Source: Solirubrobacter taibaiensis (lineage in GTDB: Bacteria > Actinomycetota > Thermoleophilia > Solirubrobacterales > Solirubrobacteraceae). From it: a stretch of 64,000 bases of DNA. Of this stretch, positions 14,925 through 21,900 are shown piece by piece. A program made the position numbers and the translations under genes. The stretch lies in contig JAPDDQ010000036.1 of assembly GCA_027587225.1 (NCBI GenBank), forward strand, positions 18,671 to 82,670, given 5' to 3'. The stretch's first letter is position 1. Each line of letters begins with the position of its first letter. The notes beneath the pieces are model-generated. The model was not told the origin of the DNA. It worked only from the letters and a program-made list of their open reading frames with translations, and did not search any database.

Positions 14925-17174
14925 CTAAACAACGGGGGCGTTCTGGAGTTCCGCCCATACCCGCACCGGAGTCATCGGCAACACATCGAGCCGGATTCCG
15001 GTGGCGGCCGCGATGCCGTTCGCGATCGCGGCCGGAACGCCGCACACCGGCGGCTCGCCGACGCCCTTGGCCCCGAACGGACCGTCGGGTGCGGGCACCT
15101 CGATCAGCAGCGTCTCGATCGGCGGGACCTGGTCGGTGCTCGGGAGCGCGTACTCGGCGAACGTGCCGCCCTGGAGCTGGCCGTCCTCGCTGTGCGACAG
15201 CTCCTCCAGCAGCGCCCAGCCCATGCCCTGGGCCGTGCCGCCGTGCATCTGGCCTTCGACGAGCGCGGGGTTGAGCGCCTTGCCGACGTCCTGGGCGATC
15301 ACGTGGGCGAGCAGGCGCACCTCGCCGGTGTCGCGGTCCACCTTGACGTGGCTCAGGTGCACGGCGGCGCCGGGCGCGCGGCTGATCTGCGCGCTTGACC
15401 CATAGCCCTCGATCGGACGATGGCGGCCGCCGAAGGTGTACGTCTTGGCCGCGAGATCGGCGATGGAGATGGCGCGTGCGGGCGCTCCCAGGGGGCGCAC
15501 CTCGCCGTCGGCGACCTCGAGGTCCTCGGGCGCGATCTCCAGCTCCGATGCCGCCGCGTCGAGGAGGCGTTGCTTCGCCTCCTCGGCCGCCCGCTCGACC
15601 GCGCGCCCGTACGTGTACGTCACCTTGGAGCCGCCGGCGACGCCGCCGTACGGCGCCGAGGCGGTGTCACCGGTGGTGACGCGGACGCTCTCCTCGGGCA
15701 GCCCGAAGGCCTCGGCGGCGATCGCGATGAACGCGTTCTCGATCCCGCTCATGTCCGCGGCGGCGGTGACGATCGTCAGCCGGCCGTCGGAATCCAGCTT
15801 GCAGATCGCGCCCGCGGGCTCCAGGCCACCGGGCCAGAAGCCGAGCGCGACGCCGACGCCCTCGTCGGCGGGGAGCTGGTCGCGGCCCGCGTACAGCGGG
15901 TGCTCGCGCACGCGCTCGAGGCACTCACGCGCGCCGAAGACCACGATCTCCTGGCCGTCGATGCCCTTGTCACCCGCGGTCAGCACGTTCTGGAGCCGCA
16001 GGTCGATCGGGTCTCGGCCCAGCTGCTGCGCCAGCTCGTCCATCAGCGTCTCCACGGCGAAGGCCGCGGGCGGGGCGCCGGGCGCGCGGTACGCCCCCGG
16101 GCTGACGCGGTTGGTGGAGACGCCGAGCGCCGTCAGGTCGTGGGCGGGCCAACGGTACGGGCCGGCGGAGAGCATGGTGCTGATGGCCTCGACACCCATG
16201 TCGCCCAGCCCGCCGCGGTCGCCCATGATGCGGCCACGGATGGCGGTGAGCGCGCCGTCGGCGGTCGCTCCCAGCTCGAGCTCGATCAGCTGGCCGGGCG
16301 CCGGATTGCCGGCGGCGAAGTCCTCCCGACGGCTGAACACGATCCGCACCGGGCGCCGGAGCTTGAGCGCCGCGGCCGCCGCGAGCGGCTCGGAGATCAT
16401 CAGCTTGCCGCCGAACGCGCCGCCGATCGGCGCCGCCTGCACGCGGACCTTCTCCATCGGCAGCCCAAACGTGTTGGCCAGGCCCTGGCGGGCCATGAAC
16501 GCGCCCTGCGTGCTCGAGTGCACGACGAGCGTGCCGTCGGGCTCGACCCAGGCGAGCGTCGACTGCGGCTCGAGGTACGCCTGATGGACCCAGTTCGTGC
16601 GGAAGCGGCCCTTGACCACGTGATCGGCGGCCGCGAGGCCCGCGGCGGCGTCACCGTTGGTGAGGTGCTGCTCGACGGCGAGATTCCCGCTGGTGGCGGC
16701 GCCTTCACCCTCCCCACCCCCATGGGCACTGGCGGCACTCTCGTCCTCTCCGGCCTTCTCGCTCAGGCGGGCGAGGGGCGCGCCGTCGGCGATCGCGGCC
16801 TCCAGGTCCAGCACGGCCTCCAGCGGCTCGGCGTCCACATCCACGAGCGCCGCGCCGTCCTCGGCGGCGGCCTCGGACTCGGCGATCACCAGCGCCACGG
16901 GCTGGCCCGCCCACACGATCTCCTCGCGTGCCAGCGGCTCCGCGGCGCGGCCGGACCCGCCGGCGAGCGGCAGGTCGGCGTGCGTAAGCACGGCCACGAC
17001 GCCGGGCACCGCGAGCGCCGCGCTCGTGTCGATCCCGTTCAGGCGCGCGTGCGCGTCGGCGGCGAGCACCGGCCGGGCGTGCAGCAGCCCGTACACCGGC
17101 ATGTCCCCCACGTAGCGCGTCGTGCCCCGCACCTTCGCCTCGCCGTCCCGCCGACGGCGCGCTGTCCCGATCAT
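14925..17174 (-). CDS. Molybdenum hydroxylase large subunit (xanthine dehydrogenase / aldehyde oxidase family)
   Basis: The protein has 749 aa. ATG at 17174 overlaps the GNAT stop (ATGA), and the sequence begins IGTARRRRDGEAKVRGTTRYVGDM as expected. Molybdopterin-binding blocks are present: PIGGAFGGK, SPGAYRAPGAPPAAFAVETLMDELA, GVAGGSKVTYTYGRAVE, and the catalytic-Glu motif FGAKGVGEPPVCGV near the C-terminus. The family hydroxylates purines, aldehydes or N-heterocycles and normally works with separate Fe-S and FAD subunits. Neither subunit lies next to it, and both neighbours are unrelated. An Ala/Gly/Glu-rich insert near residue 180 (SAASAHGGGEGEGAATSG) interrupts the N-terminal domain. Substrate unknown. 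Confidence 0.88.
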   Translation of the reverse strand: MIGTARRRRDGEAKVRGTTRYVGDMPVYGLLHARPVLAADAHARLNGIDTSAALAVPGVVAVLTHADLPLAGGSGRAAEPLAREEIVWAGQPVALVIAESEAAAEDGAALVDVDAEPLEAVLDLEAAIADGAPLARLSEKAGEDESAASAHGGGEGEGAATSGNLAVEQHLTNGDAAAGLAAADHVVKGRFRTNWVHQAYLEPQSTLAWVEPDGTLVVHSSTQGAFMARQGLANTFGLPMEKVRVQAAPIGGAFGGKLMISEPLAAAAALKLRRPVRIVFSRREDFAAGNPAPGQLIELELGATADGALTAIRGRIMGDRGGLGDMGVEAISTMLSAGPYRWPAHDLTALGVSTNRVSPGAYRAPGAPPAAFAVETLMDELAQQLGRDPIDLRLQNVLTAGDKGIDGQEIVVFGARECLERVREHPLYAGRDQLPADEGVGVALGFWPGGLEPAGAICKLDSDGRLTIVTAAADMSGIENAFIAIAAEAFGLPEESVRVTTGDTASAPYGGVAGGSKVTYTYGRAVERAAEEAKQRLLDAAASELEIAPEDLEVADGEVRPLGAPARAISIADLAAKTYTFGGRHRPIEGYGSSAQISRAPGAAVHLSHVKVDRDTGEVRLLAHVIAQDVGKALNPALVEGQMHGGTAQGMGWALLEELSHSEDGQLQGGTFAEYALPSTDQVPPIETLLIEVPAPDGPFGAKGVGEPPVCGVPAAIANGIAAATGIRLDVLPMTPVRVWAELQNAPVV

Positions 17175-17605
17175 CCGCCGGAACTTACCGGCCGGGTGAA
17201 GTGGTAGGAGGCGATGCGCATCCCGTGGTTGAAGTAGAAGCGGTGCGCGTCCTCGCGGTCCTGGCCGACGCCGGAGTCCAGGTGCAGCTGGTCGCAGCCG
17301 AGCCGCCGGGCCTCCTCCTCCACCCACGCCATCACCTTGTCGGCGTGGCCCCGGCGGCGGAACTTGGCCCGCGCGACCAGATCGTCGACGTAGAGCATGC
17401 GCCCGGCGAACGTCGTCTCCAGCAGGCGGAACCCGGCCACCGACGCCGCTTCGTCGCCTTCGAGCGAAGCCGCGATCCGGTAGCCGTTCGCGCGCTGGGC
17501 GTCGATGCGCGCCGTCAGCGCCTCGACCGACTCGAAGTGCGTGCGCAGCTCGATGAGCGCCGCGGCGGCGATGTGGGATTCACCCGGCTGTATCTCGCGG
17601 ACCAT
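17171..17605 (-). CDS. GNAT family N-acetyltransferase
   Basis: This 144-aa single-domain GNAT has VDDLVARAKFRRRGHADKVMAWVEEEARRLGCDQLHLDSG, which contains the acetyl-CoA motif A (RRRGHADKVM, close to Q/RxxGxG/A) and the following strand. The C-terminal DAHRFYFNHGMRIASYHFTRP is motif B. It transfers acetyl from acetyl-CoA to an unknown amine. It overlaps the amidohydrolase gene upstream by 26 nt and the molybdenum hydroxylase gene downstream by 4 nt, so the three are likely co-expressed. Confidence 0.85.
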   Translation of the reverse strand: MVREIQPGESHIAAAALIELRTHFESVEALTARIDAQRANGYRIAASLEGDEAASVAGFRLLETTFAGRMLYVDDLVARAKFRRRGHADKVMAWVEEEARRLGCDQLHLDSGVGQDREDAHRFYFNHGMRIASYHFTRPVSSGG

Positions 17606-18305
17606 CCCTGAGATATACCGCTGCGGCGTTGTCCCACAGCGCGCGCTCCCCGGCGCATTCGAGGACGAGCTCGAGGTCGCGGGGCTCGAACGGGCGCGGA
17701 GCGCGCGTGCCGGGGAGGTCGGTGCCGAAGATCAGCGCCGCCGGGTTGGTGGCGGCAATCTCGCGCAGGGTCTTGGCCACGTCGTGGTCGGACGCACCGA
17801 ACCGGGTGGCCTTCACGTGCGCGCCCTGCTCGACCAGGCGCAGGGTGGTCGGGAGCGCCGCCTCCGGGCCGCCGAGATGGTCGATCACGAGCTGGACACC
17901 GGGCAGCGGCGGCAAGTCGCGCGTGTCGGCGTAGACCTCCAGGTGCCAGCTCGCCAGCTCCTCGAACCGGCGCGCGAGGTCGAGGAGGTCCGTTGGGGCC
18001 GTGCCGCGCGTGAAGTTCGCCCGGAACGCCCGGACACCGGCGGCCTCGAGACGCAGGACCTCCTCGTCCGTGATCTCGGGCGGGACCTGCGCGACGCCGA
18101 CGAACGTCGGACCCAGACGCTGCAGCGCGTCGATCAGGTACGTCTGGTCGTAGGCCTGGAAGGAACCGGACACGACGGCGCCGCCGTCCGTGGTGACGCG
18201 TGCGCGGTAATCGTCGACCGTGAACGGCTCGGGCAGGTAGCCCTGGTTGGGGACGAGCGGGAAGCGCGGGTCGACGATGTGAAGATGTGTGTCGAAGACC
18301 CGCAC
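17580..18305 (-). CDS. Amidohydrolase family protein (TIM-barrel metal-dependent hydrolase)
   Basis: The protein has 241 aa from the GTG at 18305, giving VRVFDTHLHIVDPRFPLVPNQGYLP. DTHLHI is the metal-binding HxH motif of the amidohydrolase-2 superfamily. An upstream ATG (18374) would run past the divergent FUSC gene's start and is less likely. Other features are GVAQVPPEITDEEVLRLEAAGVRAFRANF, QLVIDHLGGPE (second metal/active-site His) and LIFGTDLPGTRAPRPF (terminal catalytic Asp). Relatives hydrolyse lactones or decarboxylate aromatic acids. The substrate is not deducible, and the following GNAT and molybdenum hydroxylase do not form a known pathway with it. Confidence 0.82.
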   Translation of the reverse strand: MRVFDTHLHIVDPRFPLVPNQGYLPEPFTVDDYRARVTTDGGAVVSGSFQAYDQTYLIDALQRLGPTFVGVAQVPPEITDEEVLRLEAAGVRAFRANFTRGTAPTDLLDLARRFEELASWHLEVYADTRDLPPLPGVQLVIDHLGGPEAALPTTLRLVEQGAHVKATRFGASDHDVAKTLREIAATNPAALIFGTDLPGTRAPRPFEPRDLELVLECAGERALWDNAAAVYLRDGPRDTAG

Positions 18306-18352
18306 CTTTAGGAAGCGTCGCAGGCTGCCGAAGCAGAGTGTGGGTACTTCGT

Positions 18353-19630
18353 ATGACTGTTCTTCGTCTCGCACAACGCCGACTCTCTTCCCGCTCGCTC
18401 GCGATCGGGCAGACGGCGCTCGCCGCGCTCACGGCTTGGTACCTCTGCGTCTGGCTGCTGCCGGACCCGCAGCCCGTATTCGCCTGCATCGCGACCGTCA
18501 TCTCGATCGGCGCCACGCACGGCCAGCACCGCCAGCGCGCGCTCGGCCTCGCGGCCGGCGTGGTGATCGGCCTCGCGCTCGCCGCGCTGCTCGTGAACCT
18601 GATCGGCACCGGGCCGTGGCAGCTCGCTCTGCTCGTGGTCGTCGCGATGTCCGTCGCGGTGCTGTTCAACGGTTCCGATCTGGTCGTCAGCGAAGCCGCC
18701 GTGTCCGCGATGCTGCTGCTGATGATCGGCGGCACCAACGCGCCGAACCGGATCCTCGAGGCGATCATCGGCGGCATCGTGGCGCTGGCCGTCGCCGTCC
18801 TGTTCGCGCCGAAGGCGATCCTGCACGTCGGTCGCGCCGGCCAGTCCGTCATGGCCGCGCTCGGGCAGTCGCTGGAGCGTGTCGCGAGCGCGCTCGCCGC
18901 CGGCGACGCCGACCGAGCCGAAGCCGCCCTGATCCACGCGCGGGCCATCGACCCGCTGCTGGACGCGCTGGACGACGCGCTGGAGACGGGCCGTGAGACC
19001 GTGCGCACCGCGCCGACGCGGTTCGGAGAACGCGAGCCGGTGGAGCGCTACGGGCGTTCGTTCGAGCAGATCGACCTGGCCGTCCGCAACACGCGCGTCC
19101 TCGCGCGACACGCCCACCGCGCCCTGCGGTCAGGGCAGGCGCCGACCGGCGTCGCCGCCGCGGTCACGGACCTCGCCCGCGCGGTCTGGGACCTCGCCGC
19201 CGCCTTTGATGACCCCGAGCGCGCCGCGCTCGCCCGCGACCACGCGGCCCGCGCCGCCGCCGGTGCCGCGACCGACGCGCTGGGCGAGAGCATCCGGTCC
19301 ACGGCCGTCGACCTCATGCGCGCCGCCGAGCTCGTGGCCGGTGCGCCCGAAGAGCTACTGACCGAGGAGATCCTGCTCGCGTCGGTCGGCGACCACGCGG
19401 ACGTCGACGTGCGGGAGCGCGTTGAGGATGCGCACGATCTGGGGCTCGGCGAAGCGGCCGAGGCCGCGGCGGGGCGCCGGCGGGCCGACGAGGACATACG
19501 TCGTGCCGCGCTCGCGGGCGACGCGCTGCAGGACGGCGATCTCATCACTGCCGTCGTCGACGAGCAGGTGCGCGCCGACCATGGCCGCGAGCCGTCGCAG
19601 CGTCTCGAGCCGAGCGCGCTCGTCGGCTGA
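18353..19630 (+). CDS. FUSC/ArAE-like membrane protein (putative aromatic acid exporter)
   Basis: The protein has 425 aa from the ATG at 18353. The N-terminal 160 residues carry six hydrophobic segments (AIGQTALAALTAWYLCVWLL, VFACIATVISIGAT, ALGLAAGVVIGLALAALLV, LALLVVVAMSVAVLF, EAAVSAMLLLMIGG, ILEAIIGGIVALAVAVLF). A long helical cytosolic domain follows, the FUSC plan. PDPQPVFACIATVISIG is the conserved entry of the family. Such proteins export aromatic acids or similar anions. The reading frame has no stop at the expected end: after EELLTEEILLASVG it continues 276 nt antisense to the kdpD-half gene, so the last 90 residues are probably non-native. The divergent amidohydrolase start is 47 bp upstream. 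Confidence 0.7.
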   Translation: MTVLRLAQRRLSSRSLAIGQTALAALTAWYLCVWLLPDPQPVFACIATVISIGATHGQHRQRALGLAAGVVIGLALAALLVNLIGTGPWQLALLVVVAMSVAVLFNGSDLVVSEAAVSAMLLLMIGGTNAPNRILEAIIGGIVALAVAVLFAPKAILHVGRAGQSVMAALGQSLERVASALAAGDADRAEAALIHARAIDPLLDALDDALETGRETVRTAPTRFGEREPVERYGRSFEQIDLAVRNTRVLARHAHRALRSGQAPTGVAAAVTDLARAVWDLAAAFDDPERAALARDHAARAAAGAATDALGESIRSTAVDLMRAAELVAGAPEELLTEEILLASVGDHADVDVRERVEDAHDLGLGEAAEAAAGRRRADEDIRRAALAGDALQDGDLITAVVDEQVRADHGREPSQRLEPSALVG

Positions 19631-20422
19631 AGCCGCGACCTCCGGGTCGCGCACCACCAGCACGTCGAGCACGGCGTTGAGCCGCGCCGCCGACCGTGCG
19701 GCTCTGCGGACCACGCGCTCGCCCGCTTCGTCGAGCGTGACGAACGCGAGAAGGCGCTCCGCGATCGGCTGCGCGTCCGGTCTTCTGGCCTCGACGGTCT
19801 CCGCGACCTGCCGCAGCGCGACCTCCCGCAGCGCCTTGAGGTTCTCGACGCGGAAGAAGCCGTTGAGCGCGGCGGGCACGCGAGCCGGGTCGTAGACCTT
19901 GCCGTCCCGCAGGCGCGCGACCAGGTCCTCGGGCGGCAGGTCGATCAACACGACCTCGTCCGCCTTCTCCAGCTCCTCGTCGGGGACCGTCTCGCGCACG
20001 CGCACGCCCGTGAGCTCGGCCACCTGGTCATTCAGCGACTCCAGGTGCTGGACGTTGACGGTGCTGTACACGTCGATCCCGGCCGCTCTGACATCCGCGA
20101 TGTCGTCGTAGCGCTTGGGGTGCTCGACGCCCGGCGCGTTCGTGTGCGCGAGCTCGTCGATCAGGCACAGCTCGGGGGCCCGCTGCAGGATGCCCGGCAC
20201 GTCCATCTCCTCCAGCGTCACCCCGCGGTACGGCACGCGGCGGCGCGGGATGACCTCGAGTCCCTGGGCCATCGCCTCGGTCTCCGCGCGCCGGTGCGTC
20301 TCCAGCAGACCGATCACGACGTCCCGGCCGGCCTCCGCCTGAGCCTGCGCCTCGGCCAGCATCCGGTAGGTCTTGCCGACGCCCGCCGCCATGCCCAGGA
20401 AGATCTTGTACCGGCCTGGCAT
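19355..20422 (-). CDS. kdpD: KdpD N-terminal half only (KdpD domain plus universal-stress domain)
   Basis: The 355-aa protein matches only the cytosolic N-terminal half of the potassium sensor KdpD. It has Walker A-like IFLGMAAGVGKTYRML (residues about 6-21), GLETHRRAETEAM-like IGLLETHRRAE, the Walker B region LCLIDELAHTNAPGVEHPKRYDDI and YSTVNVQHLESLNDQVAELTGVRVRETVPD. A Usp-like domain (about 230-345) ends in LNALPHVDVRVVADRRE. It has no transmembrane segments, HisKA or ATPase domain. The kinase half is a separate gene at 26794-28131, beyond the kdp operon. Truncated KdpD proteins are known in some cyanobacteria. Here both halves exist, so they may work together in trans. Its start is 14 bp from kdpE (divergent). 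Confidence 0.88.
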   Translation of the reverse strand: MPGRYKIFLGMAAGVGKTYRMLAEAQAQAEAGRDVVIGLLETHRRAETEAMAQGLEVIPRRRVPYRGVTLEEMDVPGILQRAPELCLIDELAHTNAPGVEHPKRYDDIADVRAAGIDVYSTVNVQHLESLNDQVAELTGVRVRETVPDEELEKADEVVLIDLPPEDLVARLRDGKVYDPARVPAALNGFFRVENLKALREVALRQVAETVEARRPDAQPIAERLLAFVTLDEAGERVVRRAARSAARLNAVLDVLVVRDPEVAASADERARLETLRRLAAMVGAHLLVDDGSDEIAVLQRVARERGTTYVLVGPPAPRRGLGRFAEPQIVRILNALPHVDVRVVADRREQDLLGQ

Positions 20423-20436
20423 AGGCTCAGCGTGGC

Positions 20437-21105
20437 ATGAACGACCGTCCGCGCGTCCTCGTCGTCGACGACGAGCCCCAGATCCTGCGCGCGCTGCGCA
20501 TCATCCTGCGCGAGGCGGGCTTCGACGTGCTGCAGGCCGCGACCGCCGAGGAAGCGCTGGACATGGCCGCGCTCACGCCCCCGGCGGCGGCGATCATCGA
20601 CCTCGTCCTGCCCGACCGCGACGGCGTCGAGGTGACGAAGGAGCTCCGGTCGTGGTCCTCGATGCCGATCCTGGTGCTGAGCGCGGTCGGCGAGGAGGAC
20701 GAGAAGGTCCGTGCGCTGGCGGCGGGTGCCGACGACTACGTCACGAAGCCGTTCGGGCCGCGGGAGTTGGTGGCTCGGTTGCAGGCGGCATTGCGGCGCG
20801 CCGCGCCCGGCGTGTCGGAACCGATCATCGAGGCCGAAGGGCTGCGGATCGACCTCGCCGCCCACACCGTGTCGGTCGACGGCGCCGGCGTGCACCTCAC
20901 GCCGATCGAGTTCAACCTCCTGCGCGTGCTGGCCACGAACCGCGGCCGGCTGCTCACGCACCGCACGCTGCTCATCGACGTCTGGGGGCCGGAGTACGCC
21001 GACGACGTCCAGGTCCTGCGCGTGCACATGTCCAACCTGCGGCGCAAAATCGGCGCGCGGTACCTGCACACCGACCCCGGCGTGGGTTATCGCTTCGCGC
21101 ACTAG
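20437..21105 (+). CDS. kdpE: KdpE response regulator (OmpR/PhoB family)
   Basis: This 222-aa protein has a receiver domain RVLVVDDEPQILRALRIILREAGF with the acidic pair DD and phospho-acceptor Asp in AIIDLVLPDRDG (D54 region), the Thr/Ser switch VLSAVG and Lys in YVTKPFG. The C-terminal winged helix reads LTPIEFNLLRVLATNRGRLLTHRTLLIDVWGPEYADDVQVLRVHMSNLRRKIG with ending YLHTDPGVGYRFA. The sequence is that of KdpE, activator of the potassium pump genes. It is divergent from the KdpD N-terminal half and lies 600 bp upstream of kdpF, with a gene of opposite orientation between. Its likely target is the direct repeat at 21664-21696. Confidence 0.92.
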   Translation: MNDRPRVLVVDDEPQILRALRIILREAGFDVLQAATAEEALDMAALTPPAAAIIDLVLPDRDGVEVTKELRSWSSMPILVLSAVGEEDEKVRALAAGADDYVTKPFGPRELVARLQAALRRAAPGVSEPIIEAEGLRIDLAAHTVSVDGAGVHLTPIEFNLLRVLATNRGRLLTHRTLLIDVWGPEYADDVQVLRVHMSNLRRKIGARYLHTDPGVGYRFAH

Positions 21106-21174
21106 GGCGACCGAACGCGGCAGCCGGCTTCGCCGGCGCCATGCGCGGTCGCTTGGAGATCGCTTCGCGGATCT

Positions 21175-21648
21175 CTAGTCGACGATGAGGCCCGCGTTGC
21201 GCAGGCCGCGGACGACTTCCGCGGCCAGGTCCGCCCCGCGATCCTCCGGCGCCTCGTCGTCCGGGTTCACCTTCACGCCGAGTCGGTAGCCCTCGTACTT
21301 CGCCTCCAGGTGGACCTTCCACGAGAACGGGAAGCCCTTGGTCATCCCGGCGGCGAAGCGGTTGGGGTCCAGCTCGTTCTCGAGGTCCTGCAGGAGCCCC
21401 GCGGACAAGCGGTCGTGTGCGGGGCGGAAGTCGTAGGCGTGGCCGGCCGGCGCGGCATAGAGCCACACGGCGCGGTCGGAGGGCATCGTCGGGTGCCGGA
21501 AGGTCACGAAGCGTTGAATGTAGCCACGGCTGTTGCGCGACCGGCGCGTCGTCTTGCTCAGCGTCGCGTCAGGGAGCTCCGCGGCCACCAGCTCCGCCGC
21601 CCGCTCGACGGCGATCTTGCCCCACTTCTCGAAGTCCGCGTCCTCCAC
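21175..21648 (-). CDS. Conserved hypothetical protein
   Basis: The protein has 157 aa from a GTG at 21648 (VEDADFEKWGKIAVERAAELV). A TTG at 21657 is equally possible, and an ATG at 21732 would cross the kdp start region and is unlikely. The sequence is a mixed alpha/beta domain with aromatic and charged surface: RGYIQRFVTFRHPTMP, VWLYAAPAGHAYDFRPAHDRL, FPFSWKVHLEAKYEGYRLGVKVNPDDE, ending in VVRGLRNAGLIVD. No catalytic motif, signal peptide or membrane segment is visible. I do not recognise the family. It is divergent from the kdp genes and shares their upstream region, so it might be co-regulated by potassium. Confidence 0.55.
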   Translation of the reverse strand: MEDADFEKWGKIAVERAAELVAAELPDATLSKTTRRSRNSRGYIQRFVTFRHPTMPSDRAVWLYAAPAGHAYDFRPAHDRLSAGLLQDLENELDPNRFAAGMTKGFPFSWKVHLEAKYEGYRLGVKVNPDDEAPEDRGADLAAEVVRGLRNAGLIVD

Positions 21649-21663
21649 GCAGACCAACTTAAC

Positions 21664-21696
21664 GGAATCTGTATGCGGCGAGCCGGAGTCTGTATG
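21664..21696 (+). promoter_or_regulatory. Direct repeat GGARTCTGTATG x2, candidate KdpE operator
   Basis: GGAATCTGTATG (21664-21675) and GGAGTCTGTATG (21685-21696) are direct repeats 21 bp apart start to start, about two helical turns. They lie 35 bp before the first start codon of the kdp genes. OmpR/PhoB-type regulators such as KdpE bind same-strand direct repeats phased with the helix, and the kdpE gene is nearby. That KdpE binds here is inference. Confidence 0.5.
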
Positions 21697-21730
21697 AGTC
21701 CTTGATCGCCCCGGATCCAGCCTGCAAGGC

Positions 21731-21811
21731 ATGGATTTCCTCGCAATCGGACTGGCCCTCTTGGCCTTTGCCGCGCTCTACGGCCTGATCGTGCTGGTCG
21801 ACCGCATATGA
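21731..21811 (+). CDS. 26-aa single-span membrane peptide preceding kdpF
   Basis: ATG at 21731 encodes 26 residues. They start MDFLAIGLALLAF, continue with one hydrophobic helix and end LVDRI, then TGA. The stop overlaps the kdpF ATG (ATATGA). Short hydrophobic ORFs of this shape are often found immediately before kdpF in actinobacteria. It may be a second small stabilising peptide of the pump, like KdpF. The start has AAGG a few bases upstream (CTGCAAGGCATG, close spacing). Confidence 0.6.
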   Translation: MDFLAIGLALLAFAALYGLIVLVDRI

Positions 21812-21897
21812 GCGCTGCCGACACGTTGGGCCTGATCGTCTCCGCCCTGCTGGCGGGCTTCCTCGTCTACGCACTGCTGCGTGGGGAGCGCCTGTAG
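21808..21897 (+). CDS. kdpF: KdpF, small subunit of the potassium-transporting ATPase
   Basis: ATG at 21808 overlaps the preceding stop and encodes 29 residues with the KdpF signature: GLIVSALLAGFLVYALLRGE, one transmembrane helix and a basic C-terminus (LLRGERL, where KdpF usually has LLRPERF). KdpF stabilises the KdpABC complex in the membrane. The stop is 3 nt before the kdpA start codon. Confidence 0.88.
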   Translation: MSAADTLGLIVSALLAGFLVYALLRGERL

Positions 21898-21900
21898 GCC

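Noticed and set aside
15420..17207. Long open frame (595 codons) on the plus strand opposite the molybdenum hydroxylase
   Set aside because: It is the complement shadow of a GC-rich gene: Arg/Gly/Ala/His-rich composition, no domains, while the minus strand encodes a complete well-known enzyme.
17580..18374. Longer amidohydrolase starting at ATG 18374
   Set aside because: It would extend 23 codons upstream of the DTHLHI start region with no family similarity and would overlap the divergent FUSC start. GTG at 18305 fits better.
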